A DNA stretch of 7,931 nucleotides from Chloroflexota bacterium (GCA_022563135.1 JADFNZ010000001.1:4445-12375), one strand, 5' to 3'; counted from the first letter of the stretch, positions 1 through 4,734 are shown. A program made the numbers and translations. Notes: generated by a model not told the origin, from the letters alone.

Positions 1-1
1 T

Positions 2-40
2 ATCGCTGTAACGGCCCTGTTCGCGCCGTACGAGCGCTAG
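2..40 (+). CDS. Possible C-terminal tail of a plus-strand gene (5' end outside window)
   Basis: One frame is open from the window edge to a TAG at 38-40 and reads IAVTALFAPYER. This looks like an ordinary protein C-terminus, but twelve residues cannot identify a family. If real, the gene ends head-on against the OsmC gene, the two stop codons overlapping by two bases. Such tight convergent ends recur here (4007/4022 and 1854/1876), which makes it plausible. The alternative is that the open frame is chance over so short a distance. Confidence 0.35.
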   Translation: MAVTALFAPYER

Positions 41-471
41 CGGCCGGCGACTATGCTATCGACGATCTTGGGGGCGGAGAGCAGCGTCTTGTGCACCGGG
101 CAGCGCTGCGCGATCTCAAGGAGACGGCTGGTCTGTTCTTCAGACAGGTTGCCGCGAACGGAGATGTCTCGCTTGATCAGCTCTACTCTGCCGCTCTCCT
201 CTTCGCAGTCCTCGCAGTCCTTGGCGTGCACCCTGTCGTGCGTGAGGTGCACCGAAACTTCACCCAGGTCCCAGCCTTTGCGGCGGGCGTACATGAGCAG
301 CGTCATGGCGGTGCAGGAGCCCAGCGCCCAGAGCAGCAGCTCGTAGGGGCTCGGGCCCAGGTCCTCGCCGCCCGCCGCTTCCGGTTCGTCGCAGACGAAC
401 GCGTGCCGCTCCGAGGTGACGAGCTGGCTGTACGTATAGTCGGGTAGGTATTGGACGGTAACTTTGGCCAC
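37..471 (-). CDS. OsmC/Ohr-family thiol peroxidase-like protein
   Basis: A 144-residue protein of the OsmC fold, whose members commonly reduce organic hydroperoxides in the cytoplasm with a reactive cysteine pair. The two hallmark cysteines are visible: Cys53 in ALGSCTAMT at the start of the long central helix, and Cys124 in QRCPVHKTL. The GPSPYELLLWALG segment before Cys53 is also typical. An additional CxxC (Cys86, Cys89 in AKDCEDCEE) is seen in a subgroup of OsmC-like proteins (from memory) rather than in classical Ohr. The start chosen is GTG at 471, because AAGGAGG lies six bases upstream; an ATG at 510 would add 13 arginine-rich residues with no SD. Length fits the family. The gene is divergent from the ribbon-helix-helix/VOC cluster, so shared regulation is possible but not shown. 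Peroxidase activity is inferred from family; the natural substrate is unknown. Confidence 0.9.
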   Translation of the reverse strand: MAKVTVQYLPDYTYSQLVTSERHAFVCDEPEAAGGEDLGPSPYELLLWALGSCTAMTLLMYARRKGWDLGEVSVHLTHDRVHAKDCEDCEEESGRVELIKRDISVRGNLSEEQTSRLLEIAQRCPVHKTLLSAPKIVDSIVAGR

Positions 472-477
472 AGGGCG

Positions 478-484
478 CCTCCTT
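478..484 (-). promoter_or_regulatory. Shine-Dalgarno deciding the OsmC start
   Basis: The minus strand reads AAGGAGG here, six bases before GTG at 471. This near-perfect SD would be inside the coding region if the upstream ATG at 510 were used, so it supports the shorter 144-residue protein. Confidence 0.85.
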
Positions 485-530
485 GTCTGAGATCGATGGC
501 ATCGTACCACGCGCGTTGATCGGTGCGCCC

Positions 531-559
531 TTGACAGGGGAATGCTAGTAGGCTAGGAT
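531..559 (+). promoter_or_regulatory. Sigma70-type promoter of the RHH-VOC cluster
   Basis: A perfect -35 TTGACA (531-536) is followed by a 17-base spacer and TAGGAT (554-559), which matches TATAAT at four of six positions. The -35 box is nested in a small dyad, CCCT-TGAC-AGGG (528-539). A start site about seven bases past the -10 falls at 565-567, immediately before the ATG at 568, and no SD precedes that ATG. The transcript is therefore likely leaderless or nearly so. Box matches are read directly; start-site placement is inferred. Confidence 0.7.
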
Positions 560-567
560 ACTAGCTC
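544..567 (+). promoter_or_regulatory. Operator-like array: three CTAG boxes at 8-bp spacing
   Basis: CTAG occurs at 545, 553 and 561, giving three adjacent 8-mers (GCTAGTAG, GCTAGGAT, ACTAGCTC). The outer two also form an inverted repeat with 7-bp arms, GCTAGTA (544-550) and TACTAGC (559-565), around eight bases. The array covers the -10 box and the predicted start site and ends at the ATG of the ribbon-helix-helix gene. MetJ, a known ribbon-helix-helix repressor, binds tandem 8-bp boxes, so this is the layout expected of an autoregulatory operator. Binding by the adjacent gene product is inferred. Confidence 0.6.
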
Positions 568-750
568 ATGACAGAGCATGCCGATCAGCGAGACGCCTTC
601 GGCAAGCAGCAGTTCAACGTCTACCTGCCGCCGGAGCTGGTGCGAGAGATCAAGCACGCTGCGATCGACGAGAGGTACTCGCTCAGTAGGTACGTAGAGG
701 TGGTCTTTCGCGAGTATCTCGCGCGGAGAAGGAAGGAGAAGCCGGAGTGA
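568..750 (+). CDS. Ribbon-helix-helix (CopG/Arc-like) DNA-binding protein
   Basis: A 60-residue basic protein with the layout of the ribbon-helix-helix fold: a short strand QFNVYL (residues 15-20) that would pair between two subunits and enter the major groove, helix A from PPELVREIKHAA (21-32), a turn, then SLSRYVEVVFREYL (38-51) as helix B, and a charged tail. Such proteins act as dimers and usually repress their own promoter; many are antitoxins, but the next gene is a VOC protein and not a recognisable toxin. The ATG at 568 has no SD and lies eight bases after the -10 box, consistent with leaderless translation. Its stop overlaps the next start (GTGA at 747-750), indicating co-translation with the first VOC gene. 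The CTAG array directly upstream is the natural candidate operator. The fold call is good; target and ligand are unknown. Confidence 0.85.
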   Translation: MTEHADQRDAFGKQQFNVYLPPELVREIKHAAIDERYSLSRYVEVVFREYLARRRKEKPE

Positions 751-1088
751 GCACAAGCTTGACCGTATACGTGGTCACGCCGGACATCGACAAGATGCGC
801 CGCTTCTATGAGGGCGCGCTTGGCGTCGAGGCTGGTGAACAGTCCGGCAATTGGGTGCCGTTTCGGCTGGGCGGCGCTACCTTCGCGTTGCACGCCGCCG
901 CGAACGAATCGCTGGAGGAGCTACAGCGATTCAGCCTGAGCTTTGGTGTGGACGACATCGAGGCTGTCGTCGCGCGCTTCGAGGCGCAAGGCGCCGAGGT
1001 CCTGCGCGGCATCGCGGACGAGACGTTCGGCCGGATGGCGACGCTGCGCGACCCAGATGGACGTTCGTTCGAGGTCGTGCAGTATTAG
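747..1088 (+). CDS. VOC-superfamily (glyoxalase-fold) protein, copy 1
   Basis: A 113-residue single VOC module with the usual pattern: N-terminal strand LTVYVVTPDI, helix KMRRFYEGALG (16-26), GNWVPFRLGGATFALHAA (34-51), VDDIEAVVARFEAQGAEV (68-85) and the terminal DPDGRSFEVVQ (102-112). VOC proteins include metal-dependent lyases, dioxygenases, antibiotic-binding proteins and non-catalytic binders. The position of the first metal ligand appears to be Leu5, and the second Ser63; only Glu109 remains. A divalent-metal glyoxalase role therefore looks unlikely and a binding role more likely. The GTG start overlaps the regulator's stop and has AAGGAG (733-738) eight bases upstream. The gene is followed 27 bases later by a tandem paralogue, with about half of residues identical. 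The ligand cannot be told from sequence. Confidence 0.87.
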   Translation: MSTSLTVYVVTPDIDKMRRFYEGALGVEAGEQSGNWVPFRLGGATFALHAAANESLEELQRFSLSFGVDDIEAVVARFEAQGAEVLRGIADETFGRMATLRDPDGRSFEVVQY

Positions 1089-1102
1089 CGTTCGAGCGCG
1101 AG

Positions 1103-1109
1103 TAGGTGG
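1103..1109 (+). promoter_or_regulatory. Shine-Dalgarno deciding the VOC copy 2 start
   Basis: TAGGTGG lies six bases before ATG at 1116. It supports that ATG over the TTG at 1110, which it would abut, and over the ATG at 1128. With the 1116 start the protein begins MSVRMTVYAYT and aligns end to end with the copy 1 start MSTSLTVYVVT. Confidence 0.65.
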
Positions 1110-1115
1110 TTGTGG

Positions 1116-1466
1116 ATGAGCGTACGGATGACCGTGTATGCATATACGACCGAGCTAGAACGCGTGCGGAAGTTCTACGGGCGAGCGCTCGAGATTGAGC
1201 CGGCGTTTCGAGCGGGAAACTGGCTGCCCTTCAAGCTGGCAGGAGGCATCTTTGCGCTTCACGCGGCCGGAAGCGACGCTGCAGCTGACATCCGAGGCTT
1301 CAAGCTCAGCTTCGAAGTGGACGATATCGAGATAGCCATCGTCCGCTGGGAGGCGCAGGGCGCGCAGGTCTTGCGAGGCGTCGCTGATGAGGCCTTCGGC
1401 AGACGCGCGTTCCTCGCAGACCCGGATGGGCGGCAGGTGGAGATCGTCCAACATGAGGCCCCATAG
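1116..1466 (+). CDS. VOC-superfamily (glyoxalase-fold) protein, copy 2
   Basis: A 116-residue paralogue of the preceding gene. By hand the two align without gaps over 113 residues with about 60 identities, including RxFY near residue 20, GNWxPFxLxG (34-43), FALHAA (46-51), VDDIE (68-72), EAQGAxVLRG (79-88), FGR (94-96) and DPDGR (102-106). The expected metal-ligand positions read Met5, Lys63 and Glu109, so as in copy 1 the classical His/His/Glu site is absent. The shared, unusually strong GNWxPF and FALHAA blocks line what would be the pocket. The two proteins may form a heterodimer, since VOC active sites are often built from paired modules; this is inference. Start choice rests on an SD at 1103-1109 and alignment with copy 1. 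A lysine replacing serine at 63 suggests a different ligand. Confidence 0.86.
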   Translation: MSVRMTVYAYTTELERVRKFYGRALEIEPAFRAGNWLPFKLAGGIFALHAAGSDAAADIRGFKLSFEVDDIEIAIVRWEAQGAQVLRGVADEAFGRRAFLADPDGRQVEIVQHEAP

Positions 1467-1491
1467 CCAGAGACGCGTGTAAGGAGGAACC

Positions 1492-1854
1492 ATGGCGACG
1501 GTCACGGGACTACACTCCGCATCTATCTTTGTGGAGGCGTACCAGTCAACGATCGACTTTTACGTGAACCAGCTCGGGTTCACGGTAGAAGAGCGGACGG
1601 AGCGCGCATCGCTGCTGAGGGCGGGCGACTTCCGGCTGCTCGTGCATGTCGGTGGTCCCAGCCAGGCGCCGGCGGATCTAGGGATGCACCTCCATCTTTG
1701 GGTCGATGACGTCGATGAATATCACAGACAGCTAGCCGAAGGAGGAGTGGCGGTGACGGAGCCGCCGCAGGACCGGCCATGGGGCCTGCGAACGTTTCAC
1801 GCGCATGACCCAAACGGATACGAGTGGGAGTTTGTGCAGAACGTGCCGTCTTAG
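1492..1854 (+). CDS. VOC-superfamily protein, putative metal-dependent type
   Basis: A 120-residue VOC module, clearly more distant from the two upstream copies. It opens with TGLHSASIFV, has the family's IDFYVNQLGFTVEE (21-34), GMHLHLWVDDVDEYHRQL (64-81) and ends HDPNGYEWEFVQ (105-116). Three residues fall where metal-dependent members bind Fe, Zn or Ni: His8, His66 (or His68) and Glu113. It could thus be a small lyase, dioxygenase or resistance-type enzyme; the substrate is not evident. AAGGAGG at 1481-1487, four bases before the ATG, is a strong SD, much better than those of the two upstream VOC genes, so it may be translated at a higher level or from its own message. It lies 25 bases after copy 2, making it probably the last gene of the cluster, and it converges on the KARI-like gene. 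Confidence 0.87.
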   Translation: MATVTGLHSASIFVEAYQSTIDFYVNQLGFTVEERTERASLLRAGDFRLLVHVGGPSQAPADLGMHLHLWVDDVDEYHRQLAEGGVAVTEPPQDRPWGLRTFHAHDPNGYEWEFVQNVPS

Positions 1855-1875
1855 CGGATTCTTGGGGCATCGCGG

Positions 1876-2910
1876 TTACGCGCCGTGCTCGCCGCGCTCT
1901 TGTGCCTCCTCGAGCGCAGCCTTGATCCGTGCCTCGATAGGGGAGAAGGGGTTGGCGGTGCCGGCGAGCTCCCGCAGGCTGTTGAACTTCTTGTAGCCCG
2001 TCGCCCGCTCCGCCGCGAGCCTGCGCGCGAACTCGCCGCTGCGCACGTCGTCGATGATGCGCTGGAGATGCTGGCGGAGCGGCTCGCGGTCGAACTCGAT
2101 CGTGCGCATCATGCCGCCGTACTGGCTGGTGACGGAGTGGAGGGCGGCCTGCTCGAAGAAGCCGAGGTCGGCCATCGCGTGGAAGGTCTCCGCGGCCTCG
2201 CCCGATAGATAGAGGTCGAGCGCCATCGCCTCGGGCGGAAGTCCCGCCGCGACGCCGATCTCCAGCATGAGCATGAAGGTTGTGCCGAGGAGCGAGCCGA
2301 ACCCCTGCTCGTGGAAGAGATCGAGGAGCGTCTCGTCGTTGGCGGAGAGCTCGAACGCCCCCAGGCGCAACGTGCCGATACCCTTGGCCAGTGCGAGCAG
2401 CAGCGGCCACGCGCTGCCGCTCGCGTCCTGCTCGACTGAGAGGTAGCTGTAGAAACCCTCGCCGCGCTCGTAGAGCTGCCGGAGCTGGCGCCCGATCATG
2501 CGCGGCGCGAGCAGCAGGACATCGACGTCTGCCGGTGGCGTAATCCCCTTGAACGTCAGGTTGTAACCGGAAGCGAGGACGAGCGCGCTGTGGGGCCGGA
2601 GGGCGGGCGCGATCTCATCCGCGTAGACATCGGGAAGCTCCTCGTCCGGGATGAGGAGGAAGAGCACGTCTCCTTCTCCAGCAGCCTCGGCGATCGTGCG
2701 AACCGGGAAGCCGTCTTCTTCAGCCTGTGTCCAAGAGTCGTCGCGGAGTGTACCGACGATGATGCTGTCTGCGCCGCTATCGCGGAGGTTGAGCGCCTGC
2801 GCGCGCCCCTGGTTGCCGTAGCCGATGAAGGCGATGCTGCGCCCGTCTAGGTGGCGCAGGTCGCCGTCCGCTTCGCCAAACGCTCGTGGCGGTGGGGGTG
2901 GCTCCGTCAT
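1876..2910 (-). CDS. Ketol-acid reductoisomerase-like protein, non-canonical active site
   Basis: A 344-residue protein with the KARI (IlvC) architecture: a Rossmann domain with GYGNQGRAQALNLRDSG (30-46), then an all-helical KARI-type C-domain. True class I enzymes are about 330-340 residues and convert acetolactate to dihydroxy-isovalerate with NADPH and Mg2+. Recognisable KARI landmarks are PDEELPDVYADEI (88-100), DVDVLLLAPR (128-137), VEQDASGSA (159-167), DLFHEQ (197-202, keeping Asp197 and Glu201) and SVTSQYG (259-265). However, the catalytic HGFNIHF block reads SGYNLTF (114-120), with serine at the histidine position; APKGPG reads APRMIG; and the helix carrying the second pair of metal glutamates seems to read Asp232 and Ser236. 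Normal branched-chain synthesis is therefore doubtful. The ATG at 2910 overlaps the DUF3090 stop as ATGA, so it is translationally coupled. No SD is evident. Longer in-frame versions running into DUF3090 are not supported. Confidence 0.82.
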   Translation of the reverse strand: MTEPPPPPRAFGEADGDLRHLDGRSIAFIGYGNQGRAQALNLRDSGADSIIVGTLRDDSWTQAEEDGFPVRTIAEAAGEGDVLFLLIPDEELPDVYADEIAPALRPHSALVLASGYNLTFKGITPPADVDVLLLAPRMIGRQLRQLYERGEGFYSYLSVEQDASGSAWPLLLALAKGIGTLRLGAFELSANDETLLDLFHEQGFGSLLGTTFMLMLEIGVAAGLPPEAMALDLYLSGEAAETFHAMADLGFFEQAALHSVTSQYGGMMRTIEFDREPLRQHLQRIIDDVRSGEFARRLAAERATGYKKFNSLRELAGTANPFSPIEARIKAALEEAQERGEHGA

Positions 2911-3422
2911 CTGAGAGACATCGGGTGGTTGGCGTGGCCGTTGCGCCGCAGGCACTGGTGTCCGTCCTGCTCGATCGGCGTTTCGCAGAGGATGCAGACG
3001 GGCCGCCCGGCTCTGAGCACCTCGTCGGCTTGGTCGGCGAACGTTTCGCACTGGCCGCGGCTTATGCCGCACCGAAATGATGGCGGAGCGCTGTCCGGAA
3101 CGTCCATCGTGTACGCGAAGATCAGGACTACCTGGCGCTCATCGTCGTAGCCGAGGCTCAGTCTCCCGATCTTGAAGTCGACGTCAGGGTCGTTCGGCAG
3201 CGGGTCGATAGGTGAGGCCTGCGCCGGTCCGGCCGGGGCGTCCGGGCTCGTGGTCTGCTCCAGAAGCTGCCGGATGCCGATCGCGAGTGCAGCGAGCTGC
3301 TCCTTCTCCAGCCAGAGGGAGGCGGTCTCCTCGCCGCTGCGGATCTGGAGGCGAAACGTGCGCTTCCCTGGCTCGCCGATCGCTTCCGGAGCGAGCAGGT
3401 CAGCATGGCCGAAGTCCCACAT
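2907..3422 (-). CDS. DUF3090 family protein with C-terminal zinc-ribbon-like end
   Basis: A 171-residue protein matching the DUF3090 family, a conserved protein of unknown function in actinobacteria and some Chloroflexota. The start WDFGHADLLAPEAIGEPGKRTFRL, the SLWLEKEQLAALAIGI segment (36-50), the DFKIGRLSLGYDD block (82-94) and the end are all typical. The C-terminus has Cys143 and Cys146 in PVCILCETPI, then His155, Cys157 and NGH163, a likely zinc site. Cys118 and Cys125 are additional. In actinobacteria the family often neighbours a histidine phosphatase and a kinase-like gene; neither is here. Instead its stop overlaps the KARI-like start (ATGA at 2907-2910), suggesting coupled synthesis. 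The ATG at 3422 has GGAAG four bases upstream as a weak SD, but a -10-like TACAAT also sits only nine bases before it. The biochemical role is unknown. Confidence 0.85.
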   Translation of the reverse strand: MWDFGHADLLAPEAIGEPGKRTFRLQIRSGEETASLWLEKEQLAALAIGIRQLLEQTTSPDAPAGPAQASPIDPLPNDPDVDFKIGRLSLGYDDERQVVLIFAYTMDVPDSAPPSFRCGISRGQCETFADQADEVLRAGRPVCILCETPIEQDGHQCLRRNGHANHPMSLR

Positions 3423-3431
3423 AGCGCTTCC

Positions 3432-3437
3432 ATTGTA
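3432..3437 (-). promoter_or_regulatory. Possible -10 box of the DUF3090/KARI-like pair
   Basis: The minus strand reads TACAAT, five of six matches to TATAAT, nine bases before the ATG at 3422. I find no convincing -35 at 16-18 bases upstream. If used, the 5' leader would be only about two or three bases and would exclude the GGAAG between. Confidence 0.4.
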
Positions 3438-3490
3438 CGCTGTCGACTTTTGGAAGCATACCGCTCCGCGAAGCGCATGCCCGCTTTACC

Positions 3491-3519
3491 ATGACGCAAG
3501 CGCGGCCACCGTCTAAGAT
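3491..3519 (+). promoter_or_regulatory. Candidate promoter of the Nudix gene
   Basis: ATGACG (3491-3496) and TAAGAT (3514-3519) are separated by 17 bases; each matches the sigma70 consensus at four of six positions. An overlapping TAGAAT (3519-3524) is a better -10 (five of six) but its spacing to ATGACG is 22. The predicted start near 3526-3531 gives a leader of about 30 bases. It faces away from the DUF3090 promoter region. Confidence 0.45.
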
Positions 3520-3560
3520 AGAATGGCAACGGTCTAACGCATGGAGGTATCGGTGGCAGT

Positions 3561-4007
3561 GTGAAGACGAGAGAGGAGCGATCGGCTGGTGGCGTAATCT
3601 ATCGGGCGGAGAGCGGCGGTGCGGCTGTCTGCCTCATCGCTACGCACGATGGCAGAGTCTGGCAGCTCCCGAAAGGGCTGATTGAGCCGGGAGAGCCGCC
3701 GGAGGAGACGGCCCGTCGCGAAGTGGCTGAGGAGACCGGCCTCAAGGGAGAGCTCCTTCAACCGCTCGACGAGATCGAGTACTGGTACGTGTGGGACTAC
3801 GGCGAGGGGCCGGAGCGCGTGCACAAGCTCGTCAATTTCTACTTGCTCCGGTACGTGGACGGCTCCACCGAGGACCACGACGATGAGGCCGACGAAGCGC
3901 GCTGGTTCCCGATCGCGCAGGCCCACGAGCGTCTCTCCCACGACAACGAGCGGCGGATCATGAGGCTCGCGGAGAAGGCGATCGTGGGTGTCATCCGTGG
4001 GGATTAG
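3561..4007 (+). CDS. Nudix hydrolase
   Basis: A 148-residue Nudix-fold protein. The Nudix box is complete at residues 39-61: Gly39, Glu45, then REVAEETGL (53-61), matching GX5EX7REUXEEXGU with the Mg2+-binding glutamates at 54, 57 and 58. SAGGVIYR (8-15) and VWQLPKGLIEPGE (33-45) before it are typical, as is the late WFPIAQAHERLSH (114-126). The family cleaves nucleoside diphosphates linked to another group. The general shape resembles the diadenosine-polyphosphate/MutT-like members, but the substrate cannot be fixed. The GTG at 3561 is the only start available in frame; its SD is weak (GGTGG at 3552-3556, four bases away), while a better GGAGG at 3543-3547 is 13 bases away and inside a seven-codon leader frame (3541-3564) whose stop overlaps the GTG. 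It ends 14 bases before the convergent SRPBCC stop. Confidence 0.92.
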   Translation: MKTREERSAGGVIYRAESGGAAVCLIATHDGRVWQLPKGLIEPGEPPEETARREVAEETGLKGELLQPLDEIEYWYVWDYGEGPERVHKLVNFYLLRYVDGSTEDHDDEADEARWFPIAQAHERLSHDNERRIMRLAEKAIVGVIRGD

Positions 4008-4021
4008 TCGGCGCGGGTCGG

Positions 4022-4414
4022 CTAGCGATCGGGCGGCGCGTCCCGCTCGCCGTCACCAGCCTGATCTATCTCACTGTCCTCAACCGTCCGCTTGAGATTA
4101 GCCAGCCCTTCCACCAGCATGATCTCGTAGTTGGTGTCTACTCGTCCGAAGGTGAGGACACGGGAGAGGAAGTAGCGCAACCCCAGCGGCACCATGGTCG
4201 CGACAACTTCGGTGTGGTCGTCGCGAGGGATAATCTTGTAGCTGAGCGTCGCCGGTATGCCCCCGCCGAGCTCGAGCGAGAGCTCGATCAGCTCGGGGCG
4301 AACCCTGCGCTCGATCTGGTAGTGATCCGACACCGCGGCATCCAGCTCGCGGTTGAGCGCGTCCCAGATCGCGGCCGGGTCCGCCTTGATAGCGAAAGCC
4401 TTCTCAATCGCCAC
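4022..4414 (-). CDS. SRPBCC/START-like ligand-binding protein
   Basis: A 130-residue protein with the pattern of the SRPBCC (Bet v1/START/polyketide-cyclase-like) superfamily: a first strand AIEKAFAIKADPAAIWDAL (2-20) in which the Ala-Asp-Pro-x-x-x-Trp element is typical, a run of alternating strands (HYQIERRVRPELIELSLEL, then ATLSYKIIPRDDHTEVVATMVP) and a long C-terminal helix NYEIMLVEGLANLKRTVED (95-113). The last 15 residues are acidic/polar and likely disordered. These proteins bind hydrophobic small molecules; the ligand is unknown. The GTG at 4414 lies six bases after a perfect TATAAT on the minus strand and has no SD, so the message is probably leaderless. No downstream partner is evident; its end faces the Nudix gene. 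Confidence 0.78.
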   Translation of the reverse strand: MAIEKAFAIKADPAAIWDALNRELDAAVSDHYQIERRVRPELIELSLELGGGIPATLSYKIIPRDDHTEVVATMVPLGLRYFLSRVLTFGRVDTNYEIMLVEGLANLKRTVEDSEIDQAGDGERDAPPDR

Positions 4415-4420
4415 GTTCTT

Positions 4421-4426
4421 ATTATA
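4421..4426 (-). promoter_or_regulatory. Consensus -10 box directly before the SRPBCC gene
   Basis: The minus strand reads TATAAT, six bases upstream of GTG at 4414. The sequence about 17 bases upstream is GC-rich and has no TTGACA-like hexamer. Start-site spacing of about seven bases would place the first transcribed base on the GTG itself, a leaderless arrangement. Confidence 0.6.
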
Positions 4427-4494
4427 CGCGCGCGGGCAGGTGACATCGCGAGACGGTCAGGGGCTCGAGAAGGGCGCTGAGCGAAGTAGGAATG

Positions 4495-4701
4495 CTATTG
4501 GGGTGGTTGAGTGTGACCGTCGCAGCAGCCGCGGCGCCGAAGCGCGTCCGTCAGGAATTGGAGGCCTTGTCGCGCCTGGTCACGCTCGGCCTCCACCGCG
4601 CGAAGCCGGTCGCGCAGGGTGTGAACCTCGGCTTCGCTGGCGGCGCACCGGGCCGTCAGTTCGTGGGAGGAGGGCTTGACTTGCTTCTGTCGCACTGCCA
4701 T
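4495..4701 (-). CDS. Small coiled-coil protein of unknown function
   Basis: A 68-residue protein that I do not recognise. Residues 13-57 form a clear charged helix with heptad-like spacing (HELTARCAASEAEVHTLRDR, then LRAVEAERDQARQGLQFLTD), indicating a coiled coil, probably dimeric. The basic start MAVRQKQVKP could bind nucleic acid. The end holds a Cys-Cys pair (59-60) in RRGCCDGHTQPPQ. Third-position GC is high as in neighbouring genes, supporting that it is coding. The ATG at 4701 has no SD and no clear -10 box. It is divergent from the GH31 gene, separated by 100 bases with two palindromes. The opposite strand is also open (4492-4773) but has low-complexity composition. Confidence 0.6.
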   Translation of the reverse strand: MAVRQKQVKPSSHELTARCAASEAEVHTLRDRLRAVEAERDQARQGLQFLTDALRRRGCCDGHTQPPQ

Positions 4702-4720
4702 ATCAAGAAGACAACGCTAA

Positions 4721-4734
4721 ACTCCGGAAGGAGT
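4721..4734. repeat. Inverted repeat ACTCC-GGAA-GGAGT in the coiled-coil/GH31 divergent region
   Basis: Perfect 5-bp arms surround GGAA, and AACG (4713-4716) with CGTT (4737-4740) adds an outer arm after a small internal loop. As RNA on the plus strand it would be a short hairpin with a GNRA-type tetraloop; as DNA it could be an operator. It sits 13 bases before a -10-like TATCAT (4747-4752), i.e. about where a GH31 -35 would be. Confidence 0.45.

Noticed and set aside
501..506. TACGAT on the minus strand as a -10 box for the OsmC gene
   Set aside because: It matches four of six positions and has no -35-like hexamer at 16-19 bases, so I could not support it as a promoter.
568..1088. Toxin-antitoxin pair
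   Set aside because: The first protein could be an antitoxin by fold, but the partner is a VOC protein with no toxin-like feature and has a tandem paralogue.
1855..1875. Shared terminator between the convergent VOC and KARI-like genes
   Set aside because: Only 21 bases separate the stops, and neither a stable hairpin nor a T-run is visible.
1580..2410. A 276-residue minus-strand open frame across the third VOC gene and the KARI-like gene
   Set aside because: Its translation is arginine/alanine/proline-rich low-complexity sequence, and it overlaps two well-supported genes in other frames. It is a high-GC shadow.
2911..3072. Longer N-terminus for the KARI-like protein (54 more residues)
   Set aside because: The added residues are an out-of-frame reading of DUF3090. 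The ATGA overlap at 2907-2910 gives a natural start and the KARI homology begins after it.
3423..3432. AGCGCTTCCA, resembling half of a LacI-family operator, before DUF3090
   Set aside because: The second half of the palindrome is missing and no sugar gene is controlled from here; it is probably chance.
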